Shown here: positions 6,511-12,583 of the stretch, in pieces
Layout of the letters: the number at the start of each line of letters is the position of its first letter
How positions within the stretch are numbered: the stretch's first letter is position 1
DNA from: an uncultured Chloroflexota bacterium
GTDB lineage: Bacteria; Chloroflexota; Anaerolineae; Aggregatilineales; Phototrophicaceae
Length of the DNA: 12,583 bases
NCBI GenBank assembly: GCA_937870805.1
Contig: CALMZT010000259.1
Span: 1-12,583, forward strand
Direction of reading: 5' to 3'
Notes under the pieces: model-generated
What the model was told of the DNA's origin: nothing
Databases searched by the model: none
The model's input: the letters and a program-made list of their open reading frames with translations, nothing else
Position numbers and translations under genes: made by a program

Positions 6511-6514
6511 AAAA

Positions 6515-7957
6515 TTAATCACTCATCGCCAACTTCCCCGGACACAGCACATTATTCGGATCAAGCGCCTTCTTGATGCGTGACAGCGCGTGCATTCCTT
6601 CGCCGTATTGCAACTCCATGTACGGCGCAAGCCGCATCCCGACGCCATGATGATCGTTGATGACCGCGCCCGCCTTGTACGCCGCTTCGATACCCGCGCG
6701 GAAAATATCATCGTGCAGCTTCTTGGCTTCCTTCAAATCGGCGGGTCCCGTCGGGATTTTCATGCGTGCGTACACCATTGACCCCCACTCATACCAGTGT
6801 GAGAAATGTGTCGTCAGCGACAGGTTGTATTCTGCGGGCACAGCCTCACGAATGGCGCGCGTCGTCTCGTTGTATACCGCTTCAATGTGCTGGAAATCCG
6901 CGACGACATCCACCGTCCCCCAGATGCTTGGCAGTTCCGGCGCATACGGTGGGTAATAAAACACGTAGCGCCGTTCCCACCACATTTCGCCAATCGAGGC
7001 AGGCAGCAGCTTGGCGTTCATCTCCTGGCAGATGCCCAACGCTTTTTGCGCTTCCAACTCCACCAGATCGGGAAACTCGCCATCGAACATCATCACCAGC
7101 GTCGGCGCATTCAGCGGCGTTTCCACAGCGCGCGCCAAACTGTGCGATGCAGCATCCACATCGTACAAGCGCATGACAGGGGGCTTCAGCCCGCTGGTCA
7201 TGATGCGCCGCCCGGCTTCGATGCCATCCGACAGGTTATCAAACGATACGACGCCAAACACGCGCCTCTTGGGCAGCAGGTGCAGCTTGACAATCGCCGC
7301 CGTGATAATCCCTAATGTGCCTTCAGCGCCCACCAGCAACTGTGTCAATTCCGGTCCCGCAGCGTGGCGCGGCACGACAGGCGTGTGTACCAGTTCACCT
7401 GTTGGCGTGACGAATTCCAACCCCAATACGTGATCTTCGATTTTGCCGTATTTGGTCGAAAGCACGCCCGAACCACGCGCCGCAATCGAGCCGCCGATGG
7501 TCGCCCATTCCGTCGAAGCAGGATAGTGCGTGAACGACAGCCCGCGCTCATTGAGTTCTGTTTCAAAGTCGCGGCAGATTTTTCCGCCTTCCACCAGACA
7601 CGTAAGCGATTTTTCGTCCACAGCGCGCACACGGTTCATGCGCTTCATGTCCAAAACGATGCCGCCGCGATCTGCGTTCGCCGCCCCCTGTACGCCGCTG
7701 CCGCCGCCCCAGGGCGTGATCGGCACGTTCAGGCGGTTTGCCAACCGCACGATACTGGCAACTTCTTCCGCCGACGCAGGCGAAACGGCGACATCCGGCT
7801 GGCTGATGGATTCGCCCGCCGCCGCCGCCGCAATCGCATACCACCATTGATCGCTGGCGTATTTTCGGCGTGCTTCCGCCTGCGAGACGACATACTGCGC
7901 GCCGACGATTTCTTTTAGTCCGTCGATGAGTTGGCTTTGCGTGGTAGGTGCTACCAT
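6515..7957 (-). CDS. FAD-linked oxidase (GlcD / alkyl-DHAP synthase-like)
   Basis: A 480-residue PCMH-type flavoprotein. The FAD-binding half runs from about residue 55 to 230: the pyrophosphate loop PWGGGSGVQGA (82-92), PASTEWATIGGSIAARGSG (146-164) and GAEGTLGIITA (210-220). The C-terminal half ends with the active-site-like INDHHGVG (433-440) and the typical close LDPNNVLCPGKL (465-476). These motifs, and YGKIEDHV (170-177), fall between glycolate/D-lactate oxidases and alkyldihydroxyacetonephosphate synthases, whose catalytic histidines sit at the HHG. Oxidation of a 2-hydroxy acid is the likeliest reaction. Ala41-Ala47 is an alanine-rich run from a GCC-type codon repeat. It overlaps the creatininase gene by 7 bp, with GAGGG (complement of 7964-7968) ahead of its ATG inside that gene, so the two should be translationally coupled. 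Family sure, substrate unknown. Confidence 0.94.
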   Translation of the reverse strand: MVAPTTQSQLIDGLKEIVGAQYVVSQAEARRKYASDQWWYAIAAAAAGESISQPDVAVSPASAEEVASIVRLANRLNVPITPWGGGSGVQGAANADRGGIVLDMKRMNRVRAVDEKSLTCLVEGGKICRDFETELNERGLSFTHYPASTEWATIGGSIAARGSGVLSTKYGKIEDHVLGLEFVTPTGELVHTPVVPRHAAGPELTQLLVGAEGTLGIITAAIVKLHLLPKRRVFGVVSFDNLSDGIEAGRRIMTSGLKPPVMRLYDVDAASHSLARAVETPLNAPTLVMMFDGEFPDLVELEAQKALGICQEMNAKLLPASIGEMWWERRYVFYYPPYAPELPSIWGTVDVVADFQHIEAVYNETTRAIREAVPAEYNLSLTTHFSHWYEWGSMVYARMKIPTGPADLKEAKKLHDDIFRAGIEAAYKAGAVINDHHGVGMRLAPYMELQYGEGMHALSRIKKALDPNNVLCPGKLAMSD

Positions 7958-8835
7958 GCTTTGCCCTCAGTCCAGTCACGGTTCTTGATGTTGAGTTCGA
8001 CCTTTTCCAGTTCTTCCACGGCGTCAATCAGGTGTTTGGAGAAGCGCGAGAAAGCGATTTCGCCCTTTTCTGCCGTTCCGCGCTGCGGCACGCCCATCGT
8101 CCCCGAATCGGTGAATTCTTCGTGATCGAACGGGAAATTGAAATATTGATAACCCTGAAACTCGGCGTCGGGCATCCCATCATTTTTCGCCCACGCATCG
8201 CCTAACCATTTCGGCGCGTGTGCCTTATCACTCTTGGCACGATCTAAGCGTACCAGATTGGCGTTATGCGCTAAAACCTGCGATGTTTCCAGTTCGCCCG
8301 CGTGCCAGCCGGGAGTCTCCTCAACCGGCCCTTCGAGCACATCCTTGAGCATCCCGATGTAGCGTTCGGCATACGGTTTATAGTACGCGATGAGCGCGCC
8401 CGTTTCGTTGCGCAGGCGGCGCAGCACAGGGTCAACCACCTTGACGTTCGAGCCATGCCCATTGACGAAAATCAGGCGGTTGAAGCCGTGATGAATCAGG
8501 CTGCGTCCGATGTCGTACAGCAGGTTCAAATAGGTATCGGCGCGCAGTGTAATCGTTCCCGCGCCAAACCCCGGTGCGCGCATGTGCTGCGGTGAATAGC
8601 CCAGCCACAGCGTCGGCGTGTACAGAATGCCCGCCTCTTCGCCTGCCCGCCGCGCCACTTCCAGCGCCGTGATCGTATCGCAGTACAGCGGCAGATGCGG
8701 ACCATGCTGCTCTAAGCTCGCTTTCGGGATGAGGATCGTATCCGAATACTTCAGATACTCTTGAATATCGACGTAGCTGAGATCCCCCATGCAAAACGAA
8801 GGGAATTTCAGCGCTTTCGTGGGTCGGGTAGCCAT
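7951..8835 (-). CDS. Creatininase-family metallo-amidohydrolase
   Basis: A 294-residue member of the creatininase superfamily, dinuclear metal enzymes that open cyclic amides or cleave formamides (creatininase, FAPy deformylase and MftE-type peptidases). Expected metal ligands are present: E42 and H44 in LEQHGPHLPL (41-50), D53 in YCDTITA, H127 in FVNGHGSN (123-130) and E183 in HAGELETS (178-185). There is no signal peptide. Length is slightly above the usual 240-270 residues because of a C-terminal extension after about 250. The start is secure: a full AGGAGG (complement of 8841-8846) lies five bases upstream. It is the first gene of a two-gene unit with the FAD-linked oxidase. None of the mycofactocin genes that would point to MftE is nearby, so a catabolic amide or lactone-like hydrolase is the better guess. 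Confidence 0.93.
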   Translation of the reverse strand: MATRPTKALKFPSFCMGDLSYVDIQEYLKYSDTILIPKASLEQHGPHLPLYCDTITALEVARRAGEEAGILYTPTLWLGYSPQHMRAPGFGAGTITLRADTYLNLLYDIGRSLIHHGFNRLIFVNGHGSNVKVVDPVLRRLRNETGALIAYYKPYAERYIGMLKDVLEGPVEETPGWHAGELETSQVLAHNANLVRLDRAKSDKAHAPKWLGDAWAKNDGMPDAEFQGYQYFNFPFDHEEFTDSGTMGVPQRGTAEKGEIAFSRFSKHLIDAVEELEKVELNIKNRDWTEGKAW

Positions 8836-8883
8836 AACAACCTCCTAAAACTCGGCTAACGCACTGCTCCGAACAAAGAATTT

Positions 8884-8913
8884 ATGCTCTTTAACAAGAT
8901 AATACGGAGAACG
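8884..8913 (+). repeat. Dispersed repeat, ATGCTCTTTAAC...ACGGAGAA (copy B)
   Basis: Aligns without gaps over 30 bases to 3408-3437; ATGCTCTTTAAC and ACGGAGAA are identical. It lies within 10 bp of a GTAGGG hairpin, in what would be the untranslated leader of the creatininase gene. Confidence 0.55.
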
Positions 8914-8919
8914 GAATTC

Positions 8920-8945
8920 GTAGGGGAGCACCCACGTGTGCTCCC
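8920..8945 (+). repeat. GTAGGG hairpin repeat (copy 3)
   Basis: GTAGG leads into arms GGGAGCAC (8924-8931) and GTGCTCCC (8938-8945) around the six-base loop CCACGT. Stem bases differ from the other copies but remain fully paired. It lies about 85 bp upstream of the creatininase start and would be in its leader if transcription starts further up. Confidence 0.85.
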
Positions 8946-9085
8946 GACAAATGTAAATACGTCTCCTATATCTGTCTTTAATCGTTTTACTGCATAAATT
9001 GTTGTTGTCTGTGCCTGAGCCATAAACTGTATATTCCTATGGACAGCGCACCGCCTTGCCTTAATCTCCAAACATCTACGACATT

Positions 9086-9118
9086 CGTAGGGGACGACCA
9101 ACGTGTCGTCCCGTTTTG
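9086..9118 (+). repeat. GTAGGG hairpin repeat (copy 4)
   Basis: CGTAG precedes arms GGGACGAC (9091-9098) and GTCGTCCC (9105-9112) around the loop CAACGT, followed by CGTTTTG. Its stem and 3' flank equal those of copy 2 at 6347-6368, and its loop equals that of copy 5. Confidence 0.88.
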
Positions 9119-9162
9119 CTTGCTCATTCTACAAGCACAACGTTCAAAATATGACTATCTCT

Positions 9163-9188
9163 CGTAGGGCGAACCAACGTGTTCGCCC
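9163..9188 (+). repeat. GTAGGG hairpin repeat (copy 5)
   Basis: CGTA precedes arms GGGCGAAC (9167-9174) and GTTCGCCC (9181-9188) around CAACGT, the same loop as copy 4 located 76 bp away. The two stems differ at paired positions and both pair perfectly. Confidence 0.88.
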
Positions 9189-9246
9189 TCAAATACTTGG
9201 TTTAAGCGTATTTTCATGCTCAATGTCTCGTTGCGCGAACGCCGTT

Positions 9247-9331
9247 CCCCCTCTCCACGCCACACACGTCCCCCACCCATCCCATTTTGCGCGTTGGGGT
9301 AAGTGAAGCGGCGGGGGCTAGGGGTGAGGTC
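9247..9331. repeat. CT-rich repeat relative, expanded
   Basis: CCCCCTCTCCACGCC at the left and GGCGGGGGCTAGGGGTGAGG at the right are related to the arms and tail of the CT-rich hairpins at 1811 and 6473, but about 50 bp of unrelated sequence separates them. Read on the minus strand it gives the CTCACCCCTAGCCCC...GAGAGGGGGAAC pattern common in some bacterial spacers. The assignment is by resemblance. Confidence 0.45.
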
Positions 9332-9368
9332 AAACAGCGAAGTTAAACACGTTGTTTTTGTATTCACT

Positions 9369-9396
9369 GATAACTAAAAACTGATAACTGATAACT
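9369..9396 (+). repeat. GATAACT heptad tandem repeat (4 units)
   Basis: Four 7-bp units in register: GATAACT, AAAAACT, GATAACT, GATAACT. Same unit and same copy number as the array at 4674-4701. Confidence 0.8.
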
Positions 9397-9482
9397 TTCA
9401 TTACACCTCGCATTAAAGTGTCAATTGAAACCCAAATGCGCCCCTTTTTCTGCTATGCTCTCTCCTAGAGAAAGGAGTCTCC

Positions 9483-9701
9483 ATGCCACGCCCTAAGCTA
9501 ATGACCACAGACTATCAACTAAGGACTTTCGCTAACAACTCAGTAAATTCTCTGTTCCTTTACTGTTATTTCGGCTTACACTTAACTTCAGCGTTTGTTT
9601 TCGGTATGGAATTTCGCCGCCTTCCGCTTATCTCCCACTATAAACAAAACCCCAAAGTAAACGTTACTCTGATAAATGTGTTTTTGCAGGCTAAAATTTG
9701 A
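9483..9701 (+). CDS. Doubtful small open frame, 72 codons
   Basis: An ATG preceded by AAAGGAG with a five-base spacer opens a 72-codon frame. The product is not recognised: a short basic start, then a hydrophobic stretch near residues 23-41 (SLFLYCYFGLHLTSAFVFG) that could be one membrane segment. Against it, codons 8-18 lie in sequence resembling a decayed heptad array (GACTATCAACT), the region is full of repeats, and the frame opposes all neighbouring genes. The ribosome-binding-like sequence is also one arm of a small hairpin (CTCCT/AGGAG). Probably not a gene. Confidence 0.2.
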   Translation: MPRPKLMTTDYQLRTFANNSVNSLFLYCYFGLHLTSAFVFGMEFRRLPLISHYKQNPKVNVTLINVFLQAKI

Positions 9702-9727
9702 GTCATTGTCTCATTAATTAACTGATT

Positions 9728-10948
9728 TCACCCTAACACCAGCAGCAGTTCTTCCAACACCGCGTCCGCGAACCGATCATTGTTGATGTGCGCCTCGACC
9801 TCGACGTAGCGGATGTCTCCGCGCAGCCCTTCCCTCAGCGCTTGACGGCATTCCTCGTTCACCTCTGGCTGCCAGAACGCGCCGCCTTCAATGTCCATGA
9901 TCGACCCGCCCGCTAGCGGCACAACCACCGTCACCGCACCCTTCGCCCGATTGAGCTTCTCGACCACGAAGCGCGTGCCCGCCAACTGTTCGTCGCGCGT
10001 GACCCGCACCAGCGTGAACTCAGGATTGTGGTAGTACATCGGGCGCTCGTGGAACTGTTCGGGGACTTCGTGCTTCGCCCCAAATACGATGAAGTCCAGG
10101 CAACCCGGTACGATCACCTGCGGAATGCCCGCCTCGCCCGCCGCGTCCAGTCTTGACTCCCCGCCAACGTGGAAGCCGCCCGCGATCTGTCCCGCCACCT
10201 CGCTCAACGTATAGTCCAACACCGCGCTGAATTGCCCTTCGGCGATCAGTTCTTCCATCGCGCGCCCACCGACCCCGTTCGCATGGAAGATCACGAAGTC
10301 GACGCCGCGCTCCTCAATCTTCGGGCGTATTCTCATCAGCGGGCGCGTCGTATTGCCCAGCATCGTCGCCGCAATCGACTTGCGCCCGTTGCTTGATGTC
10401 TCTCGCTGTTCGCATGCCTGTGCCATGCCCGCAATCGCCGCCGCCGCGCTTTCAAAGACGGTGCGGCTGATCGGGTTCAACCCCAGGATGTCCACCACCG
10501 AATGCATCACCATCACATCTTTCGTGCCGACGAAGGGCGCGAACTTGCGCTGCCCCGAAGCCAGCGGCGACACGATCAGCTTGGGGAAGCCAATGGGCAG
10601 TTCCTTCATCGCCGCTGCCGCCAGCACCGCGCCTTCTGCGCCACCGAGCGATACCGCGCCGTGAATCTTGCCCTGTCGCTGCAAGTCGAGTGCGATTTTA
10701 CGCACGCCCTTGAGCATTTCTTCAACAGCTTTGCCGCGACTTCCGGCGTTGCGCAGCGCTTCAATCGTCGAACCTGCTGCTTCAGCCACTTGGCGGCGGT
10801 TGAAATCCGCTTCGATTCCAACCGCCTCGCCCAGAATGCCAGAGTCCAGCACCAGCGTATCGCAGCCCAGATCACGCACACGGTCACGCAGGTACGCGGT
10901 TTCCGGTCCTTTGGTATCCAGTGTGCCGATCAGCAGAACGGTTGCCAT
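9728..10948 (-). CDS. Tm-1-like ATP-binding domain protein (UPF0261)
   Basis: A 406-residue protein of the UPF0261 family, whose N-terminal part resembles the ATP-binding domain of the tomato Tm-1 resistance protein; its bacterial reaction is not established to my knowledge. Family marks: LIGTLDTKG at the N-terminus (6-14), GGAEGAV (102-108), PFVGTKDVMVMHSVVDILGLNPISR (138-162 region), FHANGVGGRAME (221-232), GGFHVGGE (257-264), PGCLDF (281-286) and EAHINN...FA near the end (385-394). Two domains are expected. I chose the ATG at 10948, one base after the epimerase stop, because family members begin just before the LIGTLDTKG strand. A GTG at 10966 would add six residues and overlap the epimerase gene. 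Neither start has a clear ribosome binding site, so translation probably continues from the upstream gene. Confidence 0.93.
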   Translation of the reverse strand: MATVLLIGTLDTKGPETAYLRDRVRDLGCDTLVLDSGILGEAVGIEADFNRRQVAEAAGSTIEALRNAGSRGKAVEEMLKGVRKIALDLQRQGKIHGAVSLGGAEGAVLAAAAMKELPIGFPKLIVSPLASGQRKFAPFVGTKDVMVMHSVVDILGLNPISRTVFESAAAAIAGMAQACEQRETSSNGRKSIAATMLGNTTRPLMRIRPKIEERGVDFVIFHANGVGGRAMEELIAEGQFSAVLDYTLSEVAGQIAGGFHVGGESRLDAAGEAGIPQVIVPGCLDFIVFGAKHEVPEQFHERPMYYHNPEFTLVRVTRDEQLAGTRFVVEKLNRAKGAVTVVVPLAGGSIMDIEGGAFWQPEVNEECRQALREGLRGDIRYVEVEAHINNDRFADAVLEELLLVLG

Positions 10949-10949
10949 T

Positions 10950-11828
10950 TTATGCGCCGCTGGCACGCAGGTGCTTGATCGACGCTTCGACGTGCTTGGA
11001 ATAGGCAGCGTCGCTCATCAGGTCGCTGCCGTGATCGCGGATGAATTTGAGTTCGGCTTCTGTCGCCGTTGTGCCCGATTCTTCCATTTTGGCAGACAGC
11101 GGCGAACGATCCAGCGGCACAACGAATTCGACAGTGAGCTGTTGATCGTAGCCTGCCTGCTTGAGTGTTGAAATGATTTTCTTCCAGTCCAAAGCGCCTT
11201 GTCCGGGCGGGAAGCGGTTATTGTCGGCAACGTGGAAGTCTACCAGCTTAGGACCTGTATGCAGGATAGCTTCGTACAAATCAGCTTCTTCGATGTTGAT
11301 GTGGAAGGCGTCGAGGCACACGCCCACGTCGTCGCCCACGTCGCCAGCGAGGCGCAGCGCTTGGTCGTGGCGGTTCAGGAAGTTCGTCTCGAAACGGTTC
11401 AGTGGCTCAAGACCGATCTTGATGCCGAGCGACTTGGCATGGTCAGCGACTTTGCGAATGCCTTCAACTGCCCATTCCCATTCAGTATCCTTGTCCGCCA
11501 TCGCCACGATCTTACCGACTTCGCTGGGCACAAGCGTGAAGATGTTGCCGCCGAGTGCCTTTACCATGTCAAGGCATTCTTTCAAATACTGCACGGTCAT
11601 CTCACGGTAGTAAACGTCGGCGTGGATCAGGTCTCGCCCCTTGACCATGATGCTCACCGAACCAAAACATTTCATTCCATTGTCATCGAGCAGTTTGCGC
11701 ACCTGTTTCCAGTCATATTTGCGCGGTTCGCCCATAATCTGAATGCCGTCGTAACCGAGACGCTTCATGCGGTCAATCGTCGTCTCAATCGGTTCAGGGC
11801 GCATCCAGTTGTGCATACAAATTTTCAT
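10950..11828 (-). CDS. Sugar epimerase/isomerase, xylose-isomerase-like TIM barrel
   Basis: A 292-residue TIM-barrel protein of the AP-endonuclease-2/xylose-isomerase superfamily. The single-metal site of ketose 3-epimerases is visible in order: E141 in GLEPLNRFE (139-147), D173 in CLDAFHINIEE (171-181), H199 in VDFHVADNNR (196-205) and E234 in LTVEF (231-235). R205 and H176 sit where substrate-binding residues occur in tagatose/psicose 3-epimerases. PPGQGALDW (207-215) is also typical. Related superfamily members include hydroxypyruvate isomerases and sugar-acid decarboxylases, so epimerase is the likeliest but not the only reaction. There is no signal peptide. AAGGAG (complement of 11837-11842) lies eight bases before ATG. 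It follows the regulator by 61 bp and precedes the UPF0261 gene by one base. Confidence 0.94.
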   Translation of the reverse strand: MKICMHNWMRPEPIETTIDRMKRLGYDGIQIMGEPRKYDWKQVRKLLDDNGMKCFGSVSIMVKGRDLIHADVYYREMTVQYLKECLDMVKALGGNIFTLVPSEVGKIVAMADKDTEWEWAVEGIRKVADHAKSLGIKIGLEPLNRFETNFLNRHDQALRLAGDVGDDVGVCLDAFHINIEEADLYEAILHTGPKLVDFHVADNNRFPPGQGALDWKKIISTLKQAGYDQQLTVEFVVPLDRSPLSAKMEESGTTATEAELKFIRDHGSDLMSDAAYSKHVEASIKHLRASGA

Positions 11829-11889
11829 TGCGAAAGCTCCTTCATAATAAGAATTAAGCGAAAGTTTTTTACCCGTCGTCGGGCGATAC

Positions 11890-12546
11890 TCAGCCGTAAC
11901 TGAGGCGGTTTAACATACTTTTGCGCTGCTCATCTAAATGGTCACGCACAGCTTGTTCAGCAGCTTGGGGGTCGTGTGCCGCGATAGCATCCACGATACG
12001 GCGATGCTCCAGTGTACAGGCGGCAAGACGTGTTGGGTTGACCTTTGAATCGGAATTGGCGATGTGATGCACACGATTGCGCATTAGCACGGAGGTTTCG
12101 CCTAACAGTTGGTTGGGGCAGGCTTGATTGAGCACATCATGGAACACAGTATCCGCTTTCGCCCACGTGCCGTAATCATTGTTTTGCACTGCCTCTTCCA
12201 TCTTATCCATCGCGCTCTGGAGTGTGGCGATTTGCTGTGGCGTTGCCGACTCCGTAACGAGCCGCACCAATTCTGGCTCAATCAACGAACGCACATGGAT
12301 GACTTCCATCACATCTTTGAGAGAGCGAGAGGCAACCGTGACCGCGCGTCCGGGGATGACCTGTACCAAACCCTCTTGTGCCAACTGCTGCAACGCTTCA
12401 CGCACAGGGGTGCGGCTAATGCCTAACCATTTGGAAAGCTGATTTTCCGAAAGCGGTTCGCCAGGGGTGAGATTGGCGTGTTGCAGCGCATCCTTCAGCC
12501 GTTCATAAGCGACTTCACGCAAACGCTGCGACCCATCCTTCGACAT
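11890..12546 (-). CDS. GntR-family regulator, FadR/FCD subfamily
   Basis: A 218-residue transcription factor. Residues 9-75 form the winged helix-turn-helix with the characteristic LSENQLSKWLGISRTPVREAL (32-52) and the wing after QEGLVQVIPGRAV. The C-terminal all-helical FCD domain (about 80-215) has its metal ligands D132 and H136 (AKADTVFHDVL), H181 (LEHRRIVDA) and H203 (VRDHLDEQ). Such domains bind a small, usually carboxylate, ligand that lifts repression. It is the first gene of the regulator-epimerase-UPF0261 unit, so it probably controls this cluster and itself. A palindrome, TACCAGGTA, lies 15 bp upstream of the start. No clear ribosome binding site precedes the ATG; the chosen start gives the standard N-terminal length. 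Confidence 0.95.
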   Translation of the reverse strand: MSKDGSQRLREVAYERLKDALQHANLTPGEPLSENQLSKWLGISRTPVREALQQLAQEGLVQVIPGRAVTVASRSLKDVMEVIHVRSLIEPELVRLVTESATPQQIATLQSAMDKMEEAVQNNDYGTWAKADTVFHDVLNQACPNQLLGETSVLMRNRVHHIANSDSKVNPTRLAACTLEHRRIVDAIAAHDPQAAEQAVRDHLDEQRKSMLNRLSYG

Positions 12547-12561
12547 GCTGTTAGCTTGCTG

Positions 12562-12570
12562 TACCAGGTA
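12562..12570. promoter_or_regulatory. Possible autoregulatory operator of the GntR regulator
   Basis: TACC-A-GGTA is a perfect short palindrome just upstream of the regulator start; overlapping it, CTGTACCA is one base from the TNGTACNA-like core seen for FadR-type regulators. Nine bases is short enough to occur by chance, and I saw no second copy before the epimerase or creatininase genes. Confidence 0.3.
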
Positions 12571-12583
12571 ATTTTCTAACTTG

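Larger units (their letters stand above)
5997..6514. other. Intergenic region upstream of the FAD monooxygenase
   Basis: A 518-bp spacer between the monooxygenase start and the FAD-linked oxidase stop. It holds two possible operators (6012-6023 and 6080-6108), a possible decayed MITE (6239-6316), a GTAGGG hairpin (6343-6374) and a CT-rich hairpin (6473-6510). No credible gene was seen. Confidence 0.6.
8836..9727. other. 892-bp repeat-rich spacer
   Basis: A long gap between the creatininase start and the UPF0261 stop, built largely of dispersed repeats: an ACGGAGAA-type copy (8884-8913), three GTAGGG hairpins (8920-8945, 9086-9118, 9163-9188), a CT-rich relative (9247-9331) and a heptad array (9369-9396). 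One weak small open frame with a good ribosome binding site lies at 9483-9701. The promoter of the creatininase-oxidase pair should be at the left side of this gap; I could not pick one with confidence. Confidence 0.65.

Noticed and set aside
7805..7835. GCC trinucleotide run inside the FAD-linked oxidase gene.
   Set aside because: It encodes a short alanine stretch (residues 41-47) in an otherwise normal protein; too short to claim phase variation.
9155..9367. 70-codon minus-strand frame in the repeat island.
   Set aside because: It spans a GTAGGG hairpin and the CT-rich repeat and is explained by them.
9420..9482. Promoter for the doubtful small gene at 9483 (TTGAAA ... TATGCT).
   Set aside because: The spacing is about 23 bp, too long for a sigma-70-type promoter.
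11869..11884. CCCG-TCGT-CGGG hairpin between the GntR and epimerase genes as a terminator.
   Set aside because: On the transcribed minus strand it is followed by A residues, not T, and the stem is only four base pairs.
1..12583. CRISPR array, tRNA or rRNA genes, phage or toxin-antitoxin genes.
   Set aside because: No regularly spaced direct repeats longer than the heptads, no cloverleaf-like segment and no rRNA-like conserved stretch were recognised; every long open frame has another assignment.

Overview
The window looks like chromosomal DNA of a free-living, probably aerobic bacterium with roughly balanced base composition (by eye, coding DNA is near or a little above 50% GC and spacers are more AT-rich). 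No rRNA, tRNA, CRISPR array or phage gene was seen. The mix of P450, FAD oxidoreductases and sugar-type catabolic genes, plus spacers full of short GTAGGG-type hairpins, CT-rich hairpins and GATAACT heptads, reminds me of Chloroflexota (Anaerolineae-like) genomes. That placement is from memory of such spacers, not a phylogenetic result, and I hold it at moderate to low confidence.

Layout. Left part (1-4460): a cytochrome P450 (161-1513, minus) and a leaderless subtilisin-type protease (2077-3222, minus), separated by a repeat-bearing spacer; then one plus-strand gene (3662-4405) for a cytosolic beta-solenoid protein resembling DUF4097. A bidirectional terminator (4461-4488) and a 178-bp MITE-like element (4496-4673) lie between that gene and the convergent FAD monooxygenase (4704-5996, minus). 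Right part (6515-12546, all minus): in transcription order, a GntR/FadR-type regulator, a TIM-barrel sugar epimerase/isomerase and a Tm-1-like (UPF0261) protein form one tight unit. After an 892-bp repeat-filled gap come a creatininase-family hydrolase and an FAD-linked oxidase that overlap by 7 bp.

How the genes may work together. The regulator, epimerase and UPF0261 genes are spaced like an operon (61 nt, then 1 nt). The creatininase and oxidase genes are translationally coupled and point the same way. The simplest reading is a GntR-controlled catabolic cluster for a polyhydroxylated or cyclic amide/lactone-like compound: epimerisation or isomerisation, hydrolytic ring or amide opening, FAD-dependent hydroxy-acid oxidation, and a UPF0261 step of unknown chemistry. 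No transporter or kinase lies inside the window, so the substrate cannot be named. The P450, protease and solenoid genes look independent of it.

The spacers are the most unusual part. They hold at least four dispersed repeat families: (1) short GTAGGG hairpins whose stems differ between copies but remain complementary, (2) CT-rich hairpins with a T.G pair at the same place in two copies, (3) 7-bp GAYAACT tandem repeats, and (4) a CTTTAA...ACGGAGAA motif. In addition there is a MITE-like element with 14-bp terminal inverted repeats and four internal hairpins, and a possible decayed relative of it.
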